A stretch of DNA of 32,870 bases from Candidatus Gaiellasilicea maunaloa (GCA_024330215.1 JANDLU010000033.1:1-32870), one strand, 5' to 3'; positions 1-7,523 are shown, numbered from the stretch's first letter. Numbers and translations are program-made. Notes: generated from the sequence alone by a model not told the origin.

Positions 1-77
1 CGCCTGCCATCCACCGCGACCACTCTTCGGACAGGCCCTTAGGCCCCTCAGCGCCGCCGTCACGAATCTCAGCGTAC

Positions 78-1094
78 TCACCCGCCCTCGCGCGGCGGGA
101 GCACGATCCCCTGGTCCGGTGCCCACCGGCCGAAAGCGTCGTTCACGCTGACCTCTGCGGCGGCCGCCTTGCGAGCGATCAACTCGGCCAGCCCGCTTCG
201 TCCGCGGTCCAGCGCGAGCTCGGCGTGGATCTCGTCCCGCACCCCCTCGAAGGGCCGAGACCCCTGACGGCGGGTCACCTGCATGATCTCGAATCCGGGC
301 TCGGTGAGAACGGGTCCGATGACCGTGCCAGGGGCGGCGGCGAACAGCGCCTTCTCCACCGGAGCCGGCGTCATCCCCCGGCGGACGGTGCCAAGCTGGC
401 CGCCGTTCTCGGCAGTGGCAACGTCGAGCGAGACGTCGGCCGCCACGGCGGCGAAGTCCTCTCCCCGGCTCAGGCGATCGAGCACCGCTGAAGCGGCTGC
501 CTCGTCGGCCACGAGGATGTGCCGGGCGATGACCGACGGTCCGAAACGCGTCTTGCTATTCGTCTGGTAGAAGGTCTCGAGCTCGACATCGGGAACGACG
601 ACGTCGGCGGCCAACGCAGCCATCAGCTTGTCTTCCAGCACTGCCTGGCGGAGCTGCTGGTCGATTTCTCCTGGCGGCATCCCTTCCACGCGCTTGGCGT
701 AGGCGGCCTCGCCGCCTCCCATGGCCGTCAGGGCTGCTCGCTGCGCGTCGAGATCGGCCTGCTCGACCTCGAGGCCTCGCTCGGCGGCGGCCTGCTCGAG
801 GAGCGCGAACTGGATCAGCCCGCCCAACATCTGGGCCCGCACGGCGGCCCGTCCGGACTCATCGGCGGTGGCGCTCTTCGCGCCCTGGAAGGTGACGAGA
901 GCCACGGCGTACTGCTCTTCCACCGACCCGGCTCGGATAGCGACCCCGTTCACCCGAGCAGCGACGGTGCTCGGGTCGAGCTCGTCGGCGCTCTTCCGGC
1001 CCGCGTCGCCGCCGCCCCCGCACCCGAGGGTGAGGAGAGCGGCGGCGACCGAGGTGAAGACGCCGGCCGCGGTGCGGCGACGTCGCGTGCTCAT
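78..1094 (-). CDS. Exported PpiC/SurA-type peptidyl-prolyl isomerase (probable lipoprotein)
   Basis: Predicted 338-aa extracytoplasmic folding factor. The N-terminus (MSTRRRR, a hydrophobic stretch, then LTLGCGGGG) is a signal peptide with a lipobox-like Cys near residue 25, so it is probably anchored on the outer face of the membrane. Residues of about 45-180 form an alpha-helical SurA-like N-domain. The segment beginning VIARHILVADEAAAS is a parvulin domain, with the usual HILV start, a GEDFAAVA helix, a GGQLGTVRRG loop and a GFEIMQV strand. The start is taken at the ATG at 1094 because it opens the signal peptide and overlaps the stop of the upstream gene (ATGA), which implies translational coupling. 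The open frame extends upstream to 1283, but that part is antisense-free shadow of the neighbour. Family-level function (prolyl isomerisation and chaperoning of secreted proteins) is established; the client is unknown, and the coupled secreted protein is a candidate. Confidence 0.9.
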   Translation of the reverse strand: MSTRRRRTAAGVFTSVAAALLTLGCGGGGDAGRKSADELDPSTVAARVNGVAIRAGSVEEQYAVALVTFQGAKSATADESGRAAVRAQMLGGLIQFALLEQAAAERGLEVEQADLDAQRAALTAMGGGEAAYAKRVEGMPPGEIDQQLRQAVLEDKLMAALAADVVVPDVELETFYQTNSKTRFGPSVIARHILVADEAAASAVLDRLSRGEDFAAVAADVSLDVATAENGGQLGTVRRGMTPAPVEKALFAAAPGTVIGPVLTEPGFEIMQVTRRQGSRPFEGVRDEIHAELALDRGRSGLAELIARKAAAAEVSVNDAFGRWAPDQGIVLPPREGG

Positions 1095-1672
1095 GTCCCG
1101 ACGATCAATCCGCAGGCCCGGATGTTGAAGATCTGCGGGCGGATGTCCAGGAAGATGTTCGGCAAGAGCGGCAGCACCGGTTGCCGGATCGAGACGGTCT
1201 TGACCTGGTTGAGCTTGACACCTGCGGGCGACGCCGTCGGCTTGACGAACGTGACGGTGCGGTTGACGCCGAGCAGGGGCCACGCGCCGAGCAGCATGCG
1301 AGCCGTGGCGGTCGGGCTGAAGAGAACTGCGCCCTGGGCGACCTGATCGATCGCGCCACCGACCAGCGTGCCGTCGTCGACACAGGGTCCGGGCGGCGTG
1401 CCGCCGGTGACGTCCGCGTTGGATCTCAGCCCGTAGACGAGCGAGACGTACTGGCCGAGCGGCGACATCCCGCTGGATTGCCCGGTGACGCTGAGGGTGG
1501 AACCGTCGTCGACGAAGTTGAGCGTGGCGGTGATGCCGCTGCCGCCGACGGAGCGGAGGTTGGCGGTAGCAGTGCCGGGCGATGTGCCCTGGGCACCCGC
1601 CGGGGTGAGTCCGACGACGAGTGCGGTGGCGGCGAGCAGCCCTAGGGCGCCGGCCTTGAGAGTTCTGCGCAT
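1091..1672 (-). CDS. Secreted CHRD-like beta-sandwich protein
   Basis: 193-aa exported protein. It has a clear Sec signal peptide (MRRTLKAG, hydrophobic core, cleavage after TPAGAQG). The mature part is rich in beta strands (ATANLRSVGGSGITATLNF, STLSVTGQSSGM, QYVSLVYGLRSNADV), resembling CHRD-type domains of secreted actinobacterial proteins. Two Cys residues (in GPCVDDG and RACGLIVG) could form a disulfide. The ATG at 1672 is supported by an AGAGAGG ribosome-binding site about 8 nt upstream. The gene is first in a two-gene operon and its TGA overlaps the start of the PpiC-type isomerase. CHRD assignment is by pattern only and is moderate; the function is unknown. Confidence 0.75.
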   Translation of the reverse strand: MRRTLKAGALGLLAATALVVGLTPAGAQGTSPGTATANLRSVGGSGITATLNFVDDGSTLSVTGQSSGMSPLGQYVSLVYGLRSNADVTGGTPPGPCVDDGTLVGGAIDQVAQGAVLFSPTATARMLLGAWPLLGVNRTVTFVKPTASPAGVKLNQVKTVSIRQPVLPLLPNIFLDIRPQIFNIRACGLIVGT

Positions 1673-1908
1673 GGTGTTAACCTCTCTGTAACAGGTTGTT
1701 GACTCTCCGTTGTGCTCGAGAGCGGTTGCGGCCTTTCCTCGAAACACGTAGATCCCTTCCTGCCGCAGAATCGTCGTGGTCTTGTTCGTCCGCACGCAGT
1801 CGTCCTGTTCCCATCATGACCAAAAACAAACACCATGTCGCGTTTGCGGCAACCACTCGACTGTTTCGATGAACCAAGTGGCGGCTTCCATCCGAAGTAC
1901 CTCCTGGC
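1673..1908. other. Divergent intergenic region
   Basis: About 236 bp separate the minus-strand CHRD/isomerase operon from the plus-strand HTH gene and should hold both promoters. The AGAGAGG site for the minus gene lies at its left end. I see no convincing -35/-10 pair on either strand and no RNA gene. The sequence just before the HTH start lacks a plus-strand Shine-Dalgarno. Confidence 0.4.
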
Positions 1909-2265
1909 ATGTCCACTAGACGTCACTCTGGGTCACTTCTGACCAAGCAGGTCCTCGCTGCCCGGATCCGTGCGGACCTGGCCGAGAAGCGGATCAAGCG
2001 CAAGGATCTGGCTCGCTGGACGGAGCGTTCGGCGAAGACGGTCGAGCGCTGGACGAGCGATGGCAGCGAGAACGAGAGTTACCGGCCGACACGGTCGGAG
2101 TCGATCGTCCTCGCCTATTTGACCGGCTATCCGGTTTCGCGCTATACGGGCGACGAGAGCGACGACATCCTCTTCCCGCTCTCGGGCGCGGTCCGGACTC
2201 TCAGCGAGCGGTTGCGTGCCGCCGAGGAACTGGCCGGAGCGGGGTCCGACGCACAGGAGGGCTGA
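1909..2265 (+). CDS. Small helix-turn-helix DNA-binding protein
   Basis: 118-aa protein. Residues of about 12-50 read as an XRE/Cro-like helix-turn-helix: AARIRADLAEKRIKRKDLA, then a recognition-helix-like SAKTVERWTSDG. The middle contains a conserved-looking RSESIVLAYLTGYPVSRY stretch, and the C-terminus is a short predicted coil (LSERLRAAEELAG). No metal or ligand site is visible. The ATG at 1909 has no good Shine-Dalgarno, so the mRNA may be leaderless or the true start may differ. The last 65 bases overlap the 3' end of a convergent gene. A transcriptional regulator role is inferred from the HTH alone; targets are unknown. Confidence 0.7.
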   Translation: MSTRRHSGSLLTKQVLAARIRADLAEKRIKRKDLARWTERSAKTVERWTSDGSENESYRPTRSESIVLAYLTGYPVSRYTGDESDDILFPLSGAVRTLSERLRAAEELAGAGSDAQEG

Positions 2266-2548
2266 GGCCGTCGAGCGATCGCGCGAGCTCCGTCGCCCGT
2301 GCGGAGATCTCGAGCAGCGCGGCGCGGTCGCGGGCCATGCCGGGGAGGGCTTGGAGCGCGCGGCGCCGCGTATGGTGGGCGAGGCGATCCGCCTCGGTCG
2401 CGATCTGGCGACATTCGCGGGCGAGAGCCGGGCCTTCCGACTCGAGCGGCGCTGACCGGCGAGGCACGCTCAGATTCACCACAACAGCAGACCGGCCGCT
2501 GTTCGAGGACTCAGCCGCAGCAACGATCCTGGGCTCAGTCTCGTGCAC
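2201..2548 (-). CDS. Small hypothetical helical protein
   Basis: 115-aa protein of unknown function, Arg- and Ala-rich and probably helical in the middle (ALARECRQIATEADRLAHH, RDRAALLEISARATELARSL). It has no signal peptide or membrane segment. It is called real because codon third positions are GC-rich as in neighbouring genes, and the GTG start at 2548 is preceded by GGAAGGAG with 8-nt spacing. A TTGACA-17-CATCGT promoter sits just upstream on the same strand. Its 3' end overlaps the convergent HTH gene by 65 bp. No family recognised. Confidence 0.6.
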   Translation of the reverse strand: MHETEPRIVAAAESSNSGRSAVVVNLSVPRRSAPLESEGPALARECRQIATEADRLAHHTRRRALQALPGMARDRAALLEISARATELARSLDGLSPPVRRTPLRPVPRRHATAR

Positions 2549-2577
2549 CGAGCCGACTCCTTCCGTTGCGTCGAGGC

Positions 2578-2606
2578 ACGATGCCAGCGCTCCGGTCGGC
2601 TGTCAA
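2578..2606 (-). promoter_or_regulatory. Sigma70-type promoter of the small hypothetical gene
   Basis: Read on the minus strand: TTGACA (2606-2601), a 17-nt spacer, then CATCGT (2583-2578). The -35 is a perfect consensus and the -10 keeps A2 and T6. Predicted transcription starts near 2571, giving a leader of about 22 nt that contains the GGAAGGAG site. Confidence 0.6.
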
Positions 2607-2645
2607 GAAATGAGCGGATGTGCTCGGCGACCCCGTGCGGCGGCC

Positions 2646-2885
2646 TCAGGCCGTCGCGGCGAGCGCGCCCGAGCCGAGACTCACGCCCGTTTCGGGATCG
2701 AAGAAGTGGAGCCGCGCAGGATCGAGCTCGAGTCGGAGACTGTCCCCTGGTCGCACCCTTGTCCTCACCACCGCGAGTCGGCCGCCGGGGTCGAAGCTGC
2801 CTACCAGATCGCCCGCAGGCCCGTGTCGCAGGCATCGCGCCAAAGGCGTTGGATCTCCGTGCCAAGGCAATTCTCCGCCGGGCAC
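2646..2885 (-). pseudogene. Remnant of a sugar ABC transporter ATPase (C-terminal TOBE part)
   Basis: A 79-codon minus-strand frame carries a recognisable C-terminal TOBE-type strand pattern: VRPGDSLRLELDPARLHFFD followed by PETGVSLG. MalK/UgpC-family ATPases end this way, and the intact ATPase at 28506-29654 ends with a comparable HLRFRSEKIHLFDAEG pattern. The nucleotide-binding domain (Walker A, signature, Walker B) is absent: the region upstream on that strand is occupied by the opposite-strand ribokinase gene. The most likely reading is a truncated leftover of a sugar-import operon. It might be translated as a stub, but no ribosome-binding site is evident. Confidence 0.6.
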
Positions 2886-2902
2886 GGGACGATACTGGAC
2901 GC

Positions 2903-3730
2903 ATGAGCGCGCCCCGGATCACCGTCGTCGGCTCGGCGAACGTCGATCTCGTCGCGCGCTGCTCGCGGCTACCTGCGCCCGGCGAGACGATCGGTGACGC
3001 GTCGTTCGCGCGGATCTCCGGCGGCAAGGGTGCGAACCAGGCCGTTGCCGCGGCCCGGCTCGGCGCCGCGGTGAGCTTCGTGGGACGCGTCGGCGCGGAC
3101 GACCTCGCGCTCCGATCGCTCGAAGCCGAGAGCATCGACGTCTCGGGCGTGCGGCGGGACGACGGCGAGAGCGGTGTCGCCCTGATCCTCGTCGACGACG
3201 AGGGTGAGAACGTCATCGTCGTCGCGCCGGGCGCGAACGGACGACTTGCGGCCGACGACGTCGTCGTCGGCGAGACCGATGCCGTCCTCTGCCAGCTCGA
3301 GATTCCGCTGGACGCCGTCCAAGCAGCCGCCGAGCAGGCCTCGTTCTTCTGCCTGAATGCAGCGCCCGCGATGCCGGTGCCCGCCGAGTTCGTCAGCCGA
3401 GCCGATCTGGTCGTCGTCAACCGCTTCGAGCTCGACGCGTTAGCCGGGACGCCGCGGCTGACCGCGCTGACGCTGGGCGCCGAGGGCGCCGTCCTGCTTG
3501 GGCACGGACGCGAGATCGCACGAGCAGCGCCGCCGAGGGTCGACGCGGTCGACGGAACCGCCGCGGGAGATGCTTTCTGCGCGGCGCTCCTGGTCTACCT
3601 GCTCACGGGATCAGACCCTGAGTTCGCCTTACGCGCCGCATGCGTGGCAGGGGCGCTGGCTGCGTCCCGCCACGGTGCCCAGCCCTCGCTTCCGACGGCT
3701 GCCGAGGTGCAAGAGCTGCTCGGCGCGTAG
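2903..3730 (+). CDS. rbsK: Ribokinase-like PfkB-family sugar kinase
   Basis: 275-aa cytoplasmic kinase expected to phosphorylate ribose or a related sugar using ATP. The N-terminal strand VVGSANVDLV is followed by the PfkB signature GGKGANQAVAAARLGA. The C-terminal anion-hole/catalytic motif is DGTAAGDAFCAA, with catalytic base Asp at about residue 223. It is slightly shorter than typical ribokinases (about 300 aa). The ATG at 2903 is chosen because it opens the family-typical N-terminus; the open frame extends back to 2543 only by chance. The neighbouring sugar-ABC remnant suggests the gene once belonged to a sugar-uptake locus. Substrate is not determinable from sequence alone. Confidence 0.85.
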   Translation: MSAPRITVVGSANVDLVARCSRLPAPGETIGDASFARISGGKGANQAVAAARLGAAVSFVGRVGADDLALRSLEAESIDVSGVRRDDGESGVALILVDDEGENVIVVAPGANGRLAADDVVVGETDAVLCQLEIPLDAVQAAAEQASFFCLNAAPAMPVPAEFVSRADLVVVNRFELDALAGTPRLTALTLGAEGAVLLGHGREIARAAPPRVDAVDGTAAGDAFCAALLVYLLTGSDPEFALRAACVAGALAASRHGAQPSLPTAAEVQELLGA

Positions 3731-3739
3731 GGACGCGTC

Positions 3740-4090
3740 TCATCGCCAGGGATGGCCTTGCACGCGCACTGCTGCGACCAGGCCCACCTTCGAGGGGATG
3801 TTGATCCAGTCGGGCCAGTCCTCCTCGGCCGCGGCCCTCCTCGGCCGCCGTCCCTCCACGAGCGCGTCGCACCACGCCAGCTGACGGCGTCGACGTCGAC
3901 GTCGTCATGGCGTCGGTGTCGAAAGCCCCGTGCAGGTGCGCGGGCAGCTCGCGCAGCGAGCCGAAGGAGTTCGCGACGACGAGCAGCCGCCCGCCCGGAC
4001 GCAGGATCGGATCGAACGCGCTCCGCTCGACGGTCGCCCGCACCCGCCCGGCGTCACACCCTGTCGGACGACGACGTCCCCTGGCGTGCA
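3740..4090 (-). pseudogene. Frameshifted remnant of a short-chain dehydrogenase (carbonyl-reductase-like)
   Basis: Two minus-strand frames together read like the second half of a carbonyl-reductase-type SDR. In the first frame (about 4070-3915) the product contains LRPGGRLLVVANSFGSLREL then PAHLHGAFDTDAM. The second frame (about 3885-3740) contains QLAWCDALVEGRRP, then EEDWPDWINIPSKVGLVAAV, ending RVQGHPWR and a stop at 3742-3740. The order (PGGR strand, WPxW, then SK) matches the family. The frames meet at a GTCGAC tandem repeat near 3888-3904, a plausible slippage site. The N-terminal Rossmann part is missing. The catalytic Tyr expected before SK is not visible. Left edge is firm; right edge is approximate. 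Confidence 0.55.
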
Positions 4091-4147
4091 AGCCGCAAGG
4101 AGCCAGTGTCGGACGGGCGTGGAAACGTGGAGTCGGATCGGGTTCGT

Positions 4148-4153
4148 TATCAT
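4148..4153 (+). promoter_or_regulatory. Candidate -10 box of a leaderless promoter
   Basis: TATCAT lies 6 nt before the GTG at 4160, so transcription would begin at or next to the start codon. No clear -35 is seen at 17 nt; a GGAAAC at 4121-4126 is a weak alternative. Assignment is tentative. Confidence 0.35.
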
Positions 4154-4159
4154 CGGCCC

Positions 4160-4477
4160 GTGATTCGGCTGCGCCAGTCGCTCGAGCGGGGTCTGCGGCA
4201 TCCGTTGCTGGGGCCGTTCTTGTTGCTTCTGCTCGGGCTTGTTCTCGCCTTCATGGTCTTCCATGCGATCGAGCACGGGGTCGAGGGGCAGCTCTTCATG
4301 TGCGTGCTCCTAGCTGCTGCTGTTCTTCGCCTGGTTGTGATCATCGGCCGGGCGCACCGGATCCGGCTCGAGGGTCGGGCGCTCTCCGATCGCGCTCCGC
4401 CGCGAGCGCGCGCACGGCGGCTCCTGCGGGCGACCCGCCCACCCACATTCCTGTTCGCTCTTCCTCTTCGCCGCTGA
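4160..4477 (+). CDS. Small membrane protein, function unknown
   Basis: 105-aa protein. The GTG at 4160 opens a basic N-terminus (IRLRQSLERGLRHP), followed by two likely membrane segments: GPFLLLLLGLVLAFMVFHAI and QLFMCVLLAAAVLRLVVII. The tail is Arg-rich. The His-Ala-Ile-Glu-His stretch between the helices could face the membrane surface. There is no Shine-Dalgarno, and a -10-like TATCAT 6 nt upstream suggests leaderless translation. It sits upstream of the NlpC/P60 gene, separated by a hairpin, so it is probably not translationally coupled. No family recognised. Confidence 0.55.
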   Translation: MIRLRQSLERGLRHPLLGPFLLLLLGLVLAFMVFHAIEHGVEGQLFMCVLLAAAVLRLVVIIGRAHRIRLEGRALSDRAPPRARARRLLRATRPPTFLFALPLRR

Positions 4478-4483
4478 CACGCG

Positions 4484-4501
4484 AGCGCCCTTTTTGGCGC
4501 T
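4484..4501 (+). terminator. Small GC hairpin with T-rich loop
   Basis: AGCGCC (4484-4489) and GGCGCT (4496-4501) form a perfect 6-bp stem with loop CTTTTT. It lies between the membrane-protein stop and the NlpC/P60 Shine-Dalgarno. It may be a weak terminator or an attenuating hairpin; there is no T-tract after the stem. Confidence 0.35.
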
Positions 4502-4536
4502 GTCGGTGCTTGTCGTCGTCTGAGGAGGAAGTCAGC

Positions 4537-5742
4537 TTGCTGTTACGTGGTCGAGGTCGGTTCAGTCGCAGGATGAACGAGGTCGTGCCCGTGGTCGCTG
4601 CTCTTGCCGCGGGCCTCTTGGTGCTGTTCGGGGCGTCGTCGGCGAGCGCCGAGCCTTCGATCGAGGACAAGCGTCGTCAGGCCGAGCTGATCCTGGCGCA
4701 GGTGCAGGAGCTCGATGCGGAGGTCGGCGCTGCGGCCGAGCGCTTCAACGGCGCGAACTACAGGCTCGATCAGCTGGCGAGTCGCCTGCGGCAAACCCGG
4801 GTCGACCTGAAGCGGTCGCGCCAGCAACTGGGGGCAGCACGCGGCCACGCCAGCGCGCGGCTCGTCCAGCTCTATGTGAACGGCCCCAGTCGGTCGACGC
4901 TCGAGATCGTGCTTGGAGCCCAGAGCCTGAGCGAGGCGCTCGACGCCGTCGAAGCCAGCGAGCGCATTCTCGACCAGGATGCGCGAATCATCGGCGACGT
5001 GAGGCGGCTGAGCGAGCGAACGAAAAGGCGCGAGCGCCAACTGGCCGATTCCCAGGCAACTCAAGCCCGGCTGGTGGGCCAGCTCGCGTCGGAGCGAGAC
5101 ACGATCGCTGCCAAGCTGAGCGAGCGGCAAGAACTGCTGGGGTCCATCGAGGCCGAGGTCGAGCGTCTCGAGGCGGAAGAGCGCGCTCGGCAAGTCGAGC
5201 TTCGCCGCCGAGCGGAAGCCGAGCTCGCACGGCAGCGCGCGCTTGCCGCGGTCCAGCAGACCCGCACCGAGAGCTCTCCCGCGATCGAGTCCGCGGTCGC
5301 GCTCCCACCAACTTTGGATCCAACCGCCGAGGAGCCGCCGACGCCGGAACCGCCGCCCCCACCAGCCCCGCCGGCCGATGCCAGCCGTGGGGCGCAGGCG
5401 GTCTCGATCGCCATGCAGTACCTCGGCGTTCCGTATAGGTGGGGCGGTGCGTCGCCTTCCGGTGGCTTCGATTGCTCCGGACTGACGATGTACGTGTTCG
5501 CCCAGATCGGTGTCTCGCTACCGCACTACGCTGCGGCTCAGTACGGCCTTGGCCGACCGGTCTCGCGGGATGAGCTGGCCCCCGGCGATCTTGTCTTCTT
5601 CCGTGGCCTCGGGCACATGGGGATGTACATCGGGGGAGGGAACTTCATCCACGCTCCGCGCACGGGAGACGTCGTGAAGATCTCGAGCATCGACGAGCCC
5701 TATCGCGTCGCGAACTGGGTCGGCGCAAGGAGGGTCCTGTGA
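4537..5742 (+). CDS. Secreted coiled-coil NlpC/P60 peptidoglycan endopeptidase
   Basis: 401-aa exported cell-wall hydrolase. The N-terminus is a signal peptide (basic n-region LLRGRGRFSRRMNE, hydrophobic core, SASAEP cleavage site). Residues of about 50-245 are a long coiled coil of the RipA/PcsB type. A Pro-rich linker (EEPPTPEPPPPPAPP) follows, then the NlpC/P60 domain. The catalytic triad is visible: Cys313 in FDCSGL, His360 in GHMGMYIG and His372 in NFIHAPRTGD. The family cleaves peptide stems in peptidoglycan. The TTG at 4537 is preferred because AGGAGGAA ends 6 nt before it and it gives the basic n-region; the ATG at 4573 is the alternative. The stop overlaps the next gene's GTG, indicating coupling to the BNR lipoprotein. 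Confidence 0.88.
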   Translation: MLLRGRGRFSRRMNEVVPVVAALAAGLLVLFGASSASAEPSIEDKRRQAELILAQVQELDAEVGAAAERFNGANYRLDQLASRLRQTRVDLKRSRQQLGAARGHASARLVQLYVNGPSRSTLEIVLGAQSLSEALDAVEASERILDQDARIIGDVRRLSERTKRRERQLADSQATQARLVGQLASERDTIAAKLSERQELLGSIEAEVERLEAEERARQVELRRRAEAELARQRALAAVQQTRTESSPAIESAVALPPTLDPTAEEPPTPEPPPPPAPPADASRGAQAVSIAMQYLGVPYRWGGASPSGGFDCSGLTMYVFAQIGVSLPHYAAAQYGLGRPVSRDELAPGDLVFFRGLGHMGMYIGGGNFIHAPRTGDVVKISSIDEPYRVANWVGARRVL

Positions 5743-6617
5743 GCCTCGCCGCTCGGTCGGCCCTTGCGGTTGTGGTTGCGCTTCTCCTCGTGACTGGCTG
5801 TGGCGGCGCCGCCGAGGAGGCCGCTCCGGAGCAGTTCACGGGGGTAGCACTCGACGCTCAGGATCCCGGTGCGGTTCACGTGCACGGGCTCGGCTACGAC
5901 GCGCAGCGGGACATTCTCTACGTCGCGACCCACACCGGGATGTTCGAGCTTCTCCCGGACGCTGAGACGGCGCGCCGCATCGGCGACAGCTATCAGGACA
6001 CGATGGGCTTCACGCTCGTATCGCCCGAGCTCTTTCTCGGCTCCGGGCATCCCGACCTGCGCGAGAAGCTGCCCTCCCATCTCGGTCTGATCAAGTCAAC
6101 CGATCGCGGGCGTAGCTGGGATCCGGTCTCGTTGCTCGGTGAGACCGACTTCCATGTGCTGCGGGCGCAGGGCAAGACGGTGTACGGATTCGACGCTCGC
6201 TCGGAGCGCCTGCTGGCGAGTACCGACGCCGGCCGAACGTGGGCGATGTCGACTCCCCCCGAGGCGCTGCTCGACCTCGCCATCGATCCCAAGAATCCCC
6301 GGCATCTACTCGCTTCGGGTGGCGCAGTCGTCTACGAGTCGCGCGACGGTGCGCGGACGTGGAAAGCGGTCGCGAACGGGCTCGCCGGCCATCTCGCCTG
6401 GCCAACCTCCGGTCGTGCCTACCTCGCCGACCTAGCCGGCTCGTTCTTCACCGCACTGGGAGCGAGCGGACCTTGGCGCTCCCGCGGGGCGCTCGGCGCT
6501 CCGCCGGCGGCCTTGCTCGCGGTCGACGAGCAAACGCTCTTCGCAGCGCTTCACGACGGCACGATCGTCCGTTCTGGCGACGGAGGAGCGACGTGGAAGG
6601 TGCGCTCGACACCGTGA
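5739..6617 (+). CDS. BNR-repeat lipoprotein of the F510_1955 glycosylhydrolase-like family
   Basis: 292-aa lipoprotein. The signal peptide ends in the lipobox LVTGCGG. The body has the look of a beta-propeller with several Asp-box-like motifs: STDRGRSWDPVS, STDAGRTWAMS, SRDGARTWKAV and SGDGGATWKV. The opening HVHGLGYDAQRDILYVATH matches the family often annotated F510_1955 glycosylhydrolase, for which enzymatic activity is not well established. The GTG at 5739 overlaps the NlpC/P60 stop (GTGA). The next gene encodes a DUF305 lipoprotein, and such pairs often accompany metal-resistance genes. A binding or sensor role at the cell surface is as plausible as hydrolysis. Confidence 0.8.
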   Translation: MSLAARSALAVVVALLLVTGCGGAAEEAAPEQFTGVALDAQDPGAVHVHGLGYDAQRDILYVATHTGMFELLPDAETARRIGDSYQDTMGFTLVSPELFLGSGHPDLREKLPSHLGLIKSTDRGRSWDPVSLLGETDFHVLRAQGKTVYGFDARSERLLASTDAGRTWAMSTPPEALLDLAIDPKNPRHLLASGGAVVYESRDGARTWKAVANGLAGHLAWPTSGRAYLADLAGSFFTALGASGPWRSRGALGAPPAALLAVDEQTLFAALHDGTIVRSGDGGATWKVRSTP

Positions 6618-6663
6618 TTCCGACCCAGAACTCGATCGATGGATGTGAGGAGAAGGAGACCAG

Positions 6664-7257
6664 ATGACAACGCTCAGACGTGGATGGATGGCCGCCGCAA
6701 TCGCGATGGGGCTGATCGCGCTCCTCTCGGCCTGCGGCGGCGACGATTCGAGCTCAGACGCCGGCGCGACGCCGTCCGGTGACGCATTCGACCGGGCTTT
6801 CATCGACGCGATGGTGCCGCACCACGAGTCTGCGATCGAGATGGCGACGGCCGCGAAGGAGGCCGGGCTCAGCCAGCCGGAACTCGTCGAGGTCGCCGAC
6901 GACATCCTCGCGATGCAGCAGCTCGAGATCAATCAGATGAAGGACTGGCGCGGCGAGTGGTTCGGCTCGAGCACGATCGATCCGGACGGCGGCGAGGCCC
7001 TCGGCCTGAGCCGGTCTCAGATGGGTATGGACATGGAGCACGACGTCGGAATGCTCGAGAACTCCACGAACATCGACACCGACTTCGCCCAGATGATGAT
7101 CACGCACCACCAGGGTGCGATCACAATGGCCAAGCTCGCCGCGGACAACGCAGAGCACGGCGAGCTGAAAGACCTCGCCGAGGAGATCATCAGCGCACAG
7201 GAGCGTGAGATCGGCGTCATGCGCCCCCACGCGAGCGGAACGATGAATCACGGCTAG
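6664..7257 (+). CDS. DUF305 lipoprotein
   Basis: 197-aa lipoprotein. The signal peptide ends at LLSACGGDD (lipobox Cys). DUF305 is a ferritin-like four-helix family and shows here as two repeats: FIDAMVPHHESAIEMATAA and MMITHHQGAITMAKLAADN. The paired His and nearby Met and Glu residues are likely metal ligands, consistent with the copper genes nearby. A strong Shine-Dalgarno (AGGAGAAGGAG) precedes the ATG. It follows the BNR lipoprotein by 46 bp and probably shares its transcript. Copper or other metal binding is inferred from residues and context. Confidence 0.9.
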   Translation: MTTLRRGWMAAAIAMGLIALLSACGGDDSSSDAGATPSGDAFDRAFIDAMVPHHESAIEMATAAKEAGLSQPELVEVADDILAMQQLEINQMKDWRGEWFGSSTIDPDGGEALGLSRSQMGMDMEHDVGMLENSTNIDTDFAQMMITHHQGAITMAKLAADNAEHGELKDLAEEIISAQEREIGVMRPHASGTMNHG

Positions 7258-7317
7258 GTTCCTCTGAGCCCAGCCCGCGATCGCAGGGTCCTCAGTGCTG
7301 CGGCGCCCGGGCGACCG

Positions 7318-7515
7318 TTGTTTCGGCGCCGAAGCCGTCGAGGGATCAAGGCAGCCTGGTTCCTGATCGTCGTGGCGGCTGCTTGCCTTCTACTCGGGTT
7401 GGCGGGTCTCGAACCCGCTCCGGGAGTCGCGTACGGCTGTGCGCTCGTCGCGTTGGCGGCGCTCGCCGCTGGTGTCCTCGTGCGAATCGCGCTCGACGGA
7501 GGGGGGCGCCGCTGA
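7318..7515 (+). CDS. Small two-helix membrane protein
   Basis: 65-aa protein with TTG start, basic N-terminus (FRRRSRRGIKAAW) and two hydrophobic stretches: FLIVVAAACLLLGLAGLEP and ALVALAALAAGVLVRIAL. The frame stays open upstream to 7258 but holds no better start. There is no strong ribosome-binding site, so the start and the gene itself are uncertain. It lies between the DUF305 gene and the multicopper oxidase fragment. No family recognised. Confidence 0.45.
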   Translation: MFRRRSRRGIKAAWFLIVVAAACLLLGLAGLEPAPGVAYGCALVALAALAAGVLVRIALDGGGRR

Positions 7516-7523
7516 GATGAAGC

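Noticed and set aside
519-1346. Long plus-strand open frame (275 aa) opposite the isomerase gene
   Set aside because: Antisense shadow of GC-rich codons; no family pattern, no ribosome-binding site, and the minus strand encodes clear proteins.
4400-4536. Possible c-di-AMP riboswitch before the NlpC/P60 gene
   Set aside because: Such riboswitches often precede these genes in actinobacteria, but I could not find the conserved core; only one small hairpin is visible.
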